Shown here piece by piece: positions 51,836 to 59,881 of a stretch of DNA of 64,000 nt. Made by a program: the position numbers and the translations under genes. Source of the DNA: Aquimarina latercula DSM 2041 (GTDB lineage: Bacteria; Bacteroidota; Bacteroidia; Flavobacteriales; Flavobacteriaceae); the NCBI RefSeq assembly GCF_000430645.1, contig NZ_AUMK01000003.1, positions 558,001 through 622,000 on the forward strand. Reading direction: 5' to 3'. Position 1 is the first letter of the stretch. Each line of letters starts with the position of its first letter. A model generated the notes under the pieces. That model was given only the letters and a program-made list of their open reading frames with translations. It was not told where the DNA came from and did not search any database.

Positions 51836-52010
51836 CCTACCCTAGTTATTAAATACGAAAGAAATAATCCCATTAAAAATGGAATTATAAAAAAAAGTAG
51901 ATAATTCTTGATTTATTAAATTAATTAAATAAAATTTACACGCTTCAAAAAAAGAAATCACCAAATTGTAATAAAACAAATCCCCCCGAATTTTATATTA
52001 ATGATTATTC

Positions 52011-53462
52011 ATGTTATTTAATTCTTTAGATTTTTTCATCTTTTTGCCAGTAGTGTTTATAATTTACTGGTCATTATTTAGTAAAAACTTAAAACTTCAG
52101 AATTGTTTTATTCTGATGGCTAGTTATGTTTTCTATGGAATGTGGGACTGGCGTTTCCTGTTTCTAATTTTAGCTAGTACAATTATTGATTATATCGTTG
52201 GTCAATTTATCCATAAAAACGACTCTAATCACCTTAGAAAAAGGTGGTTATGGGTTAGTGTTATTTTTAATATTTGCCTTTTAGGTTTTTTTAAATATTA
52301 TAATTTCTTTATCGATTCTTGGATTGATTTTGTTACTATTTTTGGATACGAAATACAAAGTTCTTGGACTTTAAAAATTATACTTCCGGTAGGAATATCA
52401 TTCTACACATTCCAGACAATGTCTTATTCATTAGACATTTATTATAAAAGATTAAGTCCAACTAAAGATTTTATTTCTTTTGCAACGTTTGTTAGTTTTT
52501 TCCCTCAACTTGTGGCTGGTCCAATCGAAAGAGCATCCAATTTACTGTCTCAGATTACGGTAAAAAGAACGTTTAATTACGTACAATGTAAAGAAGGATT
52601 AAAATTAATTCTCTGGGGACTCTTTAAAAAAGTAGTTATTGCTGATTCTATCGCTCCGATAGTGGATGATATTTTTGCTAATTATCATGATTATCCAGCC
52701 TCAACACTTATACTTGGAGTTACCTTATTTAGTTTCCAGGTATATGGTGATTTTAGTGGATACTCTGATATTGCAATAGGTACTTCAAAATTATTCGGAA
52801 TTGAATTAATGTCAAATTTCAAGTTTCCAAACTTTTCTAGAAACATGGCCGAATATTGGCAAAGATGGCATGTATCTCTATCCACTTGGTTCAGACATTA
52901 TGTATATATCCCGCTTGGTGGTAGTAGAGTTAGTAAGTTAAAATCTATAAGAAATATTTGTATAATTTTCTTAGTTAGTGGTTTTTGGCACGGAGCGAAT
53001 TGGACCTTTATAGTTTGGGGAACCATTCATGCTGTTTTATACATCCCTGTTTTTCTTATGGGACGCAATAGAATATACATGAACAACGTAGTTGCAGAAA
53101 ACAGATGGTTTCCTTCAATAAAAGAAATATGCCAAATGCTTCTAACCTTCTCTCTTGTAACCTTCTCTAGAGTATTCTTTAGATCGGAATCAATTACGGA
53201 CGCTTTTGGTTTTCTAAAACAGTTATATACTAATTTTTATTTTGAAATATATGAACACCCTTTAGGCTATCGTATGATAGATTATTTTATACTTTTAGTA
53301 ATCTTTATTATATACGAATTTAGAATTAGGAGAGATGAAAGATCTCCATTTAAGTTTAAATCAAAAATTATTCGATTTGTAATCTATACAATAGTAATTC
53401 TTGGAATGCTACTTTTCTTTGATGATAACATAGATCGATCCTTTATTTATTTTCAATTCTAA
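52011..53462 (+). CDS. MBOAT family O-acyltransferase (DltB/AlgI-like)
   Basis: 483 residues, about 11 transmembrane segments. The MBOAT hallmarks are LPVGISFYTFQTMSYSLDIYYKR, FFPQLVAGPIERASNLL, GDFSGYSDIAIGTSKLFGIELM and LVSGFWHGANWTFIVWGTIHAV with the invariant His. It moves acyl groups across the inner membrane onto extracytoplasmic polymers, as in alginate acetylation or Dlt D-alanylation. It lies 23 bases before an SGNH-like gene on the same strand, just as DltB and DltD are paired. Confidence 0.95.
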   Translation: MLFNSLDFFIFLPVVFIIYWSLFSKNLKLQNCFILMASYVFYGMWDWRFLFLILASTIIDYIVGQFIHKNDSNHLRKRWLWVSVIFNICLLGFFKYYNFFIDSWIDFVTIFGYEIQSSWTLKIILPVGISFYTFQTMSYSLDIYYKRLSPTKDFISFATFVSFFPQLVAGPIERASNLLSQITVKRTFNYVQCKEGLKLILWGLFKKVVIADSIAPIVDDIFANYHDYPASTLILGVTLFSFQVYGDFSGYSDIAIGTSKLFGIELMSNFKFPNFSRNMAEYWQRWHVSLSTWFRHYVYIPLGGSRVSKLKSIRNICIIFLVSGFWHGANWTFIVWGTIHAVLYIPVFLMGRNRIYMNNVVAENRWFPSIKEICQMLLTFSLVTFSRVFFRSESITDAFGFLKQLYTNFYFEIYEHPLGYRMIDYFILLVIFIIYEFRIRRDERSPFKFKSKIIRFVIYTIVILGMLLFFDDNIDRSFIYFQF

Positions 53463-53485
53463 AGTCATTAAATAATCTAAGTAAA

Positions 53486-54448
53486 ATGAAAAAACTTGTT
53501 CTTAAAAGCGCTTTTTATTTTTTTCTGATATTAATATCATTGGAGTTGTTAGTTCGTTGTTTTCATCTAGCGAAGGATACCCCAACTCGATTTTTGGATG
53601 AATACAAAGTAGAAAAATGGGTTCCCAATCAAAGCGGGTTTTCAGTTACAGGAAACAGAAAACAAAATTTCTCCGAATACCATATAAATAAATCAGGATA
53701 CAACTCTTATAGAGAATTTAACCCAACCAAAGATAAAATTGAAATTGCCCTAGTCGGAGATTCTTTTATTGAAGGGTTTCATCAAAATTATTACAATTCG
53801 ATTGGAAAAAAAATTGAAAATTCTATACCTAATATTGAAGTTTATGAATACGGCTATGCTGGATATGATTTTGCCGATCAGTTACATCTTATCAATGCCT
53901 ATAAAGAGCAATTCGATAAAATAGATAAGGTTATTTTGGGAATCAAATTTTCTAATGATCTAACGAGAGGTAAATATGCAGTAGTAACAGGGCGTTTAGC
54001 CTTAGAATCACCTATGAATAAACTTCTTAAAAAAAGTAAATTATTGGTTTATTGCAAAAGTATAGGTATCCTGGATCCACCGCAAAGATTGGTATACCGA
54101 TTAATGAACGTTCTAAAAACCAGCCAAAAAAAACCACCTCTAGATAAAAATGAGTTATTACGAATCAAAAAGAAGAAAGAAGATAAGTATCTAGCAAATT
54201 TTAATAGTTTAATTAGTGAATATGGTTACGATAAAGATCGTTTTATATTGCTTTTGGACTCGAGTATAACAAGCCCTATTTTTCTTTCCTATTTAAAAGA
54301 AAACAACTTTAAATACGTTGATTTTTCAACATATTTTGAGAAAAGTATGACTTCTACAACTTTAATATATGATAGACATTGGAATAACCAAGGTAGAAGT
54401 CTAATTGCTAAGGCTATCAGTGATTATATCAACAAATTGGATGAATAA
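53486..54448 (+). CDS. SGNH/GDSL-like hydrolase or acyltransferase, membrane-anchored (DltD-like role)
   Basis: 320 residues. A signal-anchor helix (about 8-26) places the rest in the periplasm. The SGNH motifs are IALVGDSFIEGF (Ser93) and the C-terminal DRHWNNQGR (Asp296, His298), so a Ser-Asp-His triad is plausible. It follows the MBOAT gene by 23 bases. AlgX/AlgJ and DltD proteins, which finish acyl transfer, share this fold and position. Probably an acyl-transfer partner of the MBOAT. Its stop is 5 bases from the convergent GNAT gene's stop. Confidence 0.8.
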   Translation: MKKLVLKSAFYFFLILISLELLVRCFHLAKDTPTRFLDEYKVEKWVPNQSGFSVTGNRKQNFSEYHINKSGYNSYREFNPTKDKIEIALVGDSFIEGFHQNYYNSIGKKIENSIPNIEVYEYGYAGYDFADQLHLINAYKEQFDKIDKVILGIKFSNDLTRGKYAVVTGRLALESPMNKLLKKSKLLVYCKSIGILDPPQRLVYRLMNVLKTSQKKPPLDKNELLRIKKKKEDKYLANFNSLISEYGYDKDRFILLLDSSITSPIFLSYLKENNFKYVDFSTYFEKSMTSTTLIYDRHWNNQGRSLIAKAISDYINKLDE

Positions 54449-54453
54449 AAAAA

Positions 54454-55605
54454 CTAACAACTAACCTTTTGCATCTTTGACTGTCCAACTATTAGAAAAC
54501 TATTTTCTTTTTCAGAAAGTCGTAAAACTTTCACATTTTTAACGTTATCGATACTTGTATACAAAAAATCAAAAACCATTCTTCTTAACCAACTATATTC
54601 TTGAGTATTATAGTCGACAACAATTAATTCTTTATTATAATTAACATCTTCTATAGGGGCAATTTGATACTCTCTTGCAAGAACAGCAGGGTTTTTCTTT
54701 TTCCTTGCCTTGTATTCTTTATATTTTACATACGCTACTTTGAAAACAAATTCCTTAATTTTTACTTTAGTGTATTCTATGTTTCCTTTAATAAATCCCA
54801 CAATAGATCTTTTAGGGTATATGATTTGATGCTCAAAATTGTATATGTGATTACACCATTCTCTCTTATAACTCAAGTCTCCCATCCCCATTTCATAGGA
54901 TTTATGATCATTTTCTATCAACCAATCTAATTTTTTATAAATTTCTACACTTCCTAAACTAAACTTAGAATAATCAATATCATATGATGATATAGCACTA
55001 AATAATCTGTTCTGAAAATGATGATTTAAAGAAACTATGATAGGTTGGTTGTTATCAAACGCCACAAATAGAGAAGCTTTTTTTTCATTTATCAATGAAA
55101 AATACATTTTCTTGTAATAATCCCACCTTAACAAGGTCTGACTAACATCATTACGTTGTTCAAATCTCCTAATCAACATCTTTTCTAAGCAATCCATAAA
55201 AAGATCATAGTCTTCCTTTTCTATCGCTCCATAGTATGTTTTATATTCAATATCAAAACACGTTTCTAATCTCTTTATTCTTCTTCGTATTCCCTTAGCA
55301 TTACTCCGAAAACGATGCTTAATATATGCATCTGCACTTGCAAAATCATCTAAAAAAATAGCGTATCCTTTAAAAAATTGACTTACTTTTTTAACTATCA
55401 AATTCTTAGTATCTAAATCTGGTCTTAGATAATCTGGAACAAAAAAAATAGAATGTATACTATTCGGTTTTTCTATAAGAGTAATATCAAAATCTGGGTT
55501 AGCCAAAGACTCCACACCTTTTCCCGAACGTATTCCTGAAAATATCTTTGGTATTGAACATTTTTCGAAAAGCTGGAAAAAATAATCTATACTTTCTTTT
55601 TTCAT
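54454..55605 (-). CDS. FemAB/GNAT-like acyltransferase, first of a pair
   Basis: 383 residues. The BioF2/FemAB-type GNAT domain (PF13480-like) spans about 95-270: SNAKGIRRRIKRLETCFDIEYKTYYG, IRRFEQRNDVSQTLLRWDYYKKMYF, VAFDNNQPIIVSLNHHFQNRLF and SYDIDYSKFSLGSVEIYKKLDW. There is a long C-terminal part. Such proteins transfer acyl or aminoacyl groups to sugars or peptides. It overlaps the second FemAB-like gene by 4 bases, so they form a pair in a long minus-strand operon. Substrate unknown. Confidence 0.8.
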   Translation of the reverse strand: MKKESIDYFFQLFEKCSIPKIFSGIRSGKGVESLANPDFDITLIEKPNSIHSIFFVPDYLRPDLDTKNLIVKKVSQFFKGYAIFLDDFASADAYIKHRFRSNAKGIRRRIKRLETCFDIEYKTYYGAIEKEDYDLFMDCLEKMLIRRFEQRNDVSQTLLRWDYYKKMYFSLINEKKASLFVAFDNNQPIIVSLNHHFQNRLFSAISSYDIDYSKFSLGSVEIYKKLDWLIENDHKSYEMGMGDLSYKREWCNHIYNFEHQIIYPKRSIVGFIKGNIEYTKVKIKEFVFKVAYVKYKEYKARKKKNPAVLAREYQIAPIEDVNYNKELIVVDYNTQEYSWLRRMVFDFLYTSIDNVKNVKVLRLSEKENSFLIVGQSKMQKVSC

Positions 55606-56693
55606 CTATTATTCAATCTATAAAATGGAAAAAAATATTTTTTTAGATCTTCCTTATTAATATTTTTATATTCTTCATCTGATGACATACATAATTGATC
55701 GTATATCTCTTGATTTACAACTTTTCTTCCCGTACAGAATACCACATCTTCATCTTTAGGGAATAAAGATTTCTTATTTTTATATAAACCATCACCATCC
55801 TTCATCCCACCCCCTAGAACATAATGTTTTTTTCCATTTTTAACGGCCCATTCTATAACTTTTACTCTTAAAAAATCATTAGGTCTATAACTAAAATATT
55901 CTGCATTAGTACCTCCTAAAAAAGCAAAAATTATATCCTTATAGTTTATTATCAATTCTACTGAAATTGGTATTCCTTCGTAATACACTACTACAATAGA
56001 GAAATTGTCTAAGTTAGATAATATTAAATCCTCAAAATAAGCACTGGAAAAAAAGTAAATACTATCCGCATTATTTCGCATCATTGTAGCTACATAAATA
56101 TCATTGAATATCGCTATTGTTTCTTTAGTAATTTGATCCTTATGAAACACCTTGAAGTCTAGATTATAATTTACCGCTTTTCGATAATTATTTCTCACTT
56201 TAGGTAAAAATGCATTCCATTGATCCTCAAAATCATCTAGTAATAGTCCTTTTACATTAGATAATGTCTCTATTAATGACCCTGAATAATTCTTATGATT
56301 TTCGTTTAAACTAAATCTTATAAACTCTGTTACAACCATATTATCACGATACCAGCCGTCTACTTGCTTCCAAAATTCGGCAAGATCTTCTGTAGTAACC
56401 TGATCACTATAAAGTGGACCACTATAGCCATAAGGACTAATTACATCCTTGTATGGATATTCCTTTCCTTCAATTTTTATCTTTCTTAAGACAAATGGCA
56501 TCAATATAATAGGAACATCATTTTTTTCAAACAAAAAACATCTTAACTCATCAGAATCTTTCTCTGAATGACGTAAATGTTCTATAGAATAGTACACATT
56601 ATTATCCCATTCATTTTTAAGAAGTGATTTATACTTCGAAACTTCTGCGCCATCATCAAGATCTTTTATTAATATTTTGTAATTTTTATCCAA
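55602..56693 (-). CDS. FemAB/GNAT-like acyltransferase, second of a pair
   Basis: 363 residues. The FemAB-like pattern is visible: DQWNAFLPKVRNNYRKAVN, IAIFNDIYVATMMRNNADSIYFF, VVVYYEGIPISVELIINYKDIIFAFLGGTNAEYFSYRPNDFL and KHYVLGGGMKDGDGLYKNKKSLFP. It is upstream of the 383-residue paralog by a 4-base overlap; similarity between the two is low, so they may have different substrates. A role in modifying the polysaccharide repeat unit with an acyl or amino acid is inferred from locus context. Confidence 0.82.
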   Translation of the reverse strand: MDKNYKILIKDLDDGAEVSKYKSLLKNEWDNNVYYSIEHLRHSEKDSDELRCFLFEKNDVPIILMPFVLRKIKIEGKEYPYKDVISPYGYSGPLYSDQVTTEDLAEFWKQVDGWYRDNMVVTEFIRFSLNENHKNYSGSLIETLSNVKGLLLDDFEDQWNAFLPKVRNNYRKAVNYNLDFKVFHKDQITKETIAIFNDIYVATMMRNNADSIYFFSSAYFEDLILSNLDNFSIVVVYYEGIPISVELIINYKDIIFAFLGGTNAEYFSYRPNDFLRVKVIEWAVKNGKKHYVLGGGMKDGDGLYKNKKSLFPKDEDVVFCTGRKVVNQEIYDQLCMSSDEEYKNINKEDLKKYFFPFYRLNNR

Positions 56694-56739
56694 TGCTAAA
56701 GTTGTTTATTAGTAATTCGTTTATTGATTGATTCTTGTG

Positions 56740-58314
56740 CTAACTGCTCACTACATTTTGATTAAAATAATTATACAATTTTCCAGCTAACAGGTTTGAT
56801 AACCATATGATTCTGCCACAATGTTCGACATGCCATACGGCTTTTCCATCAAAAATATTACCTGCTAATAATGGACCTACAATATGTAAATTATCTGAAG
56901 CTTCTAAAGCGTCATTAACGTCAAAACCAATCTTAGATTCATTTGGAACACATAATTTATTGGCAATAACTTTGCTTAGTAACGTGGGTATGTCCGAAGC
57001 CGTTAAATTTGTACCACCAATACAATTAAAAACAATATGTACCGGATCGCTATCGATTTTATTTGTTTTTGATTTTGTATCTAAATATTCTAAAGAATAT
57101 TGGTTATTATCACCTTTATTTATATTTATAAATCGTCCAGCAATATGTTCAAAACGATTTTCTTTCTTAAGAATATCAATAGTTTTAGAATAATGATATC
57201 CCGCACAACGTTGTCTTCTGCCAATATCATTACCATATAAACAAGCAAACTTTTTAAGCTCTTCTGTACTCAATTTTTGTAATAATGAACCGAAGGCACT
57301 TGAGATAATATCCACAGTAGATGCTGCTCCCAGATGAATATCGTCTGCTATATCTAAATCCTTATATGTTGCTTCTGCTATTTCTTTAGCGCTTAAATTC
57401 TGTTGATCAGCAAGAGAAAGTAAATTTTTAGGCGAATATCTTTTTTTACCCTCTTCATCAACTACAGAATCTGGTGACAATCCCTGAGTTGAAAGCAATG
57501 TAAACTTGTTGATTTTAGATTTTAGATTTTCTAAATCATTCAATTTATACAACATTTCTAATCCACTGGCATTTGCACCAACGATTAAAGCATTTATTTT
57601 TTCTGTTTCTTGATTTTCTAAAAAATTATCAAGCTTAGTAAGTACATCCTTTAAACAAGGCTTATAAGGGTTATTGATAAAGATTAAATTATCATCTGTT
57701 ATTAAGTCCTCATTTTTCCATAATTGCAGCGTAGGTAGTGAACCTACTGAAAGAATTACTTTTTCTGAAACGATTTCTTTATTATCCTGGAGGATTATAG
57801 TGTATTCATCTCCATTTTTATCTAAGTCTATTACTTCAGAATTAATATAATCTACAGATATACTATTATTTTCTTGCGCTTCCTTTATGTTACTTTTAAT
57901 TTTTTGATCAATATAGCTCCCAAAAAAACGTCGAGGAATAAATAAATCTTCCCATTGATTATTTTTAAGCCTGTCTTTATGAGTAGAAAGCCATTCTGCC
58001 GATAACGCTCCTCCATCCAATCTAAACTCTTCTAACAACCATTCTTTATTATTATTAAGCCAAGCAATAAACTTAGTTCTTTCTGGTTTCGGCAAAAAAT
58101 TCTTTAGAGAAGTAATTAATAAGACCGAAAATCCAGATCTTATACCATATGGTATTCCTGTATAAAATTCAGGATATTTATCTATAATTGTTAACGATAT
58201 TCTCTTATCAATCGGGTTTGTTTTTAATTGATCAAGAAAATGCAAAATAGTAAATGACGATGAGATACCAGATCCTATAAAAGTGATATCCGTGTGGTTA
58301 GTTTCAAAATCCAT
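56740..58314 (-). CDS. FAD/NAD(P)-binding protein
   Basis: 524 residues. N-terminal FAD-binding motif ITFIGSGISSSFTILHFL and NALIVGANASGLEMLYKL in the second Rossmann region; LSVGSLPTLQLW is the strand leading into it. It fits the FAD-NAD(P)-binding family (PF13454) of amine-oxidase or monooxygenase-like proteins such as YdhS-like ones. Its stop is 46 bases before the FemAB gene and its start is 3 bases after the NeuD-like gene's stop, so it is part of the same operon. It could oxidise a sugar or amino acid precursor; unknown. Confidence 0.83.
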   Translation of the reverse strand: MDFETNHTDITFIGSGISSSFTILHFLDQLKTNPIDKRISLTIIDKYPEFYTGIPYGIRSGFSVLLITSLKNFLPKPERTKFIAWLNNNKEWLLEEFRLDGGALSAEWLSTHKDRLKNNQWEDLFIPRRFFGSYIDQKIKSNIKEAQENNSISVDYINSEVIDLDKNGDEYTIILQDNKEIVSEKVILSVGSLPTLQLWKNEDLITDDNLIFINNPYKPCLKDVLTKLDNFLENQETEKINALIVGANASGLEMLYKLNDLENLKSKINKFTLLSTQGLSPDSVVDEEGKKRYSPKNLLSLADQQNLSAKEIAEATYKDLDIADDIHLGAASTVDIISSAFGSLLQKLSTEELKKFACLYGNDIGRRQRCAGYHYSKTIDILKKENRFEHIAGRFININKGDNNQYSLEYLDTKSKTNKIDSDPVHIVFNCIGGTNLTASDIPTLLSKVIANKLCVPNESKIGFDVNDALEASDNLHIVGPLLAGNIFDGKAVWHVEHCGRIIWLSNLLAGKLYNYFNQNVVSS

Positions 58315-58317
58315 AAA

Positions 58318-58962
58318 CTATGGTTTTTTTGTTTTTATTACGCGAGCTGGATTACCAACTACTGTCGTATATTCTGGAACATCTTTAATTATTACTGTTC
58401 CTGCCCCTATTAATGTTTCTTTCCCTATTTCCTTAACACCAGTCATAGCAGTAACTCCCATACCTACATAAGCATTTTTTCTTACATTGATTAAAGCACC
58501 TATATTAACCCCAGAAGACATAAAAACTCCATCTTCTAATGTTACATGATGGGCAATAGTACTATCCATATTAATCATTATATAGTTACCAATAGTTGTA
58601 TGTGGCATCACAATATTACCTGCTAGCATATATACAGCTTCTCCTATAGTAACATCTGGCGCTATAGATACAGTATGATGTAAAAAACCAGGTATTCCAT
58701 ACCCTTCTTTTTTTAAGGTAGATAAATATTCTACTCTTACCGCATTTACACCAATAGGGCAATATACATCTTGAATTTTATTTTTAAATTCATCTAAAAA
58801 TAAATCCTTATATCTACCAATAACAGGTATATTAATAACATCTTTACCTACAAGATCAGGATTATCATCGATAAAACCGACAATATTAACTCCTGCTTCT
58901 TTAAGGTACGAAGCGTATACCTGACCTTGCGTACCTGCTCCTATTATTACAGCATTTTTCAA
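58318..58962 (-). CDS. PglD/NeuD-type sugar O- or N-acetyltransferase
   Basis: 214 residues. N-terminal Rossmann-like domain: AVIIGAGTQGQVYASYLKEAGVNIVGFIDDNP. A left-handed beta-helix of hexapeptide repeats then follows: HTVSIAPDVTIGEAVYMLAGN and MINMDSTIAHHVTLEDGVFMSSGVN, ending TLIGAGTVIIKDVPEYTTVVGNPARVI. This is the PglD/NeuD family that acetylates UDP-4-amino sugars. The catalytic His in TIAHHVTL is present. It precedes the FAD gene by 3 bases and follows the PglC-like gene by 41. Together with PglF/PglE/PglC-like genes it points to a diNAcBac-type sugar. Confidence 0.92.
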   Translation of the reverse strand: MKNAVIIGAGTQGQVYASYLKEAGVNIVGFIDDNPDLVGKDVINIPVIGRYKDLFLDEFKNKIQDVYCPIGVNAVRVEYLSTLKKEGYGIPGFLHHTVSIAPDVTIGEAVYMLAGNIVMPHTTIGNYIMINMDSTIAHHVTLEDGVFMSSGVNIGALINVRKNAYVGMGVTAMTGVKEIGKETLIGAGTVIIKDVPEYTTVVGNPARVIKTKKP

Positions 58963-59003
58963 TTTTTAAAATATAGTTTTTAGTGGTTTTTTAATCCTTT
59001 TGG

Positions 59004-59609
59004 TTAATTGTTACCTGTAAAAGTAGGCATATTTACATTTTCTCCGCTGTTTATATCTTCCTTGAACAGAACTTTCTTTGCTGTCATAAAAATAATCCTT
59101 AAATCAAGTTTAAAGCTTCTATTCTCAGTATACCAAACATCTAGCTTAAATTTCTCATCCCATGAAATCGCGTTTCGTCCATTTACTTGTGCCCATCCAG
59201 TTATACCTGGTCGTACGTCATGTCTTTTTTTCTGAAAATCGTTATATAGCGGTAAATATTTTACTAAAAGTGGTCTAGGTCCTATTAAACTCATATCACC
59301 TTTGATCACATTAAATAATTGAGGTATTTCATCTAAAGAATATTTTCTTATAAACTTACCTGTTTTTGTAATCCTATCTTGAAAAGGCAATAATTCTCCA
59401 TGTTCATCCTTTTTATCATTCATACTTTTAAACTTAATAATCTTGAAAATTTTTTCATTTTTACCAGGTCTCGATTGAAAAAAGAATGGCTTACCATTAT
59501 TAGCTATCATTAACAATATAATTAAAACTAATATCAATGGTGATAGTATCAAAACACCTATAAAACAAAGTGTAAAGTCTATAAAACGTTTTATAAATGA
59601 ATTATACAT
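59004..59609 (-). CDS. PglC-type phosphoglycosyl transferase (sugar transferase)
   Basis: 201 residues. One N-terminal hydrophobic reentrant helix (about 8-36), then the monotopic PGT domain: GKPFFFQSRPGKNEKIFKIIKFKSMN, KYSLDEIPQLFNVIKGDMSLIGPRPLL, and KKRHDVRPGITGWAQVNGRNAISWDEK, with the catalytic DE in LDEIPQL. PglC-like enzymes transfer phosphosugar from UDP-sugar to undecaprenyl phosphate, so this starts repeat-unit assembly. It is very similar in length and sequence to the paralog at 62510. Six bases separate it from the carrier protein gene. Confidence 0.94.
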   Translation of the reverse strand: MYNSFIKRFIDFTLCFIGVLILSPLILVLIILLMIANNGKPFFFQSRPGKNEKIFKIIKFKSMNDKKDEHGELLPFQDRITKTGKFIRKYSLDEIPQLFNVIKGDMSLIGPRPLLVKYLPLYNDFQKKRHDVRPGITGWAQVNGRNAISWDEKFKLDVWYTENRSFKLDLRIIFMTAKKVLFKEDINSGENVNMPTFTGNN

Positions 59610-59615
59610 ATTAAT

Positions 59616-59864
59616 TTACGCTTGTAATTCGGACTCGATACTATTAAGTAAATCTCCAACATTATTCATATTCATTAAGTCCATTAACTTAAATTTTATA
59701 TCAAATGTTTTTTCTACTTCGGTTATGATCATCATATGTGTAATAGATTCCCATCCATCTACATCATTTGCTGTGGTTTCATTAGAAAGTTGGAAATTTT
59801 CATGTTCTAATACAGAAACAAATGCTGTTTTTACCTTAGATAAAATCTCTTCTCTACTCATCAA
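59616..59864 (-). CDS. Acyl/peptidyl carrier protein (DltC-like)
   Basis: 82 residues, one carrier domain: a helix 1 with LSKVKTAFVSVLEHENFQL, then the phosphopantetheine site DVDGWESITHM (Ser40), helix 3 TEVEKTFDIKFKLMDLMNMNNVGDLLNSI. The usual residue before Ser is Asp; here it is Glu (WES), a tolerated variant. Its gene is 17 bases after the AMP-ligase gene and 6 bases before the PglC-like gene. With the ligase it should form a carrier-bound acyl or aminoacyl donor, as DltA and DltC do. Needs a phosphopantetheinyl transferase not seen here. Confidence 0.9.
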   Translation of the reverse strand: MMSREEILSKVKTAFVSVLEHENFQLSNETTANDVDGWESITHMMIITEVEKTFDIKFKLMDLMNMNNVGDLLNSIESELQA

Positions 59865-59881
59865 TTGTTTGCTTTAATTGT

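Larger units (their letters stand above)
51340..52010. other. 671-base divergent promoter region of the polysaccharide locus
   Basis: No credible ORF. It separates the DegT-type operon (minus) from the MBOAT operon (plus). It holds a 12-bp perfect inverted repeat AATTTACCAGTA / TACTGGTAAATT at 51725-51787 with a 39-base spacer, followed by a small stem-loop at 51812-51835. Mostly A/T runs otherwise. Confidence 0.5.

Noticed and set aside
54664..54930. 88-residue hydrophobic plus-strand ORF
   Set aside because: Opposite the FemAB-like gene; the hydrophobicity reflects reverse complement of Lys/Asn-rich coding.
56807..57193. 128-residue plus-strand ORF
   Set aside because: Fully opposite the FAD-binding protein gene; long open frames opposite AT-rich genes are expected by chance.
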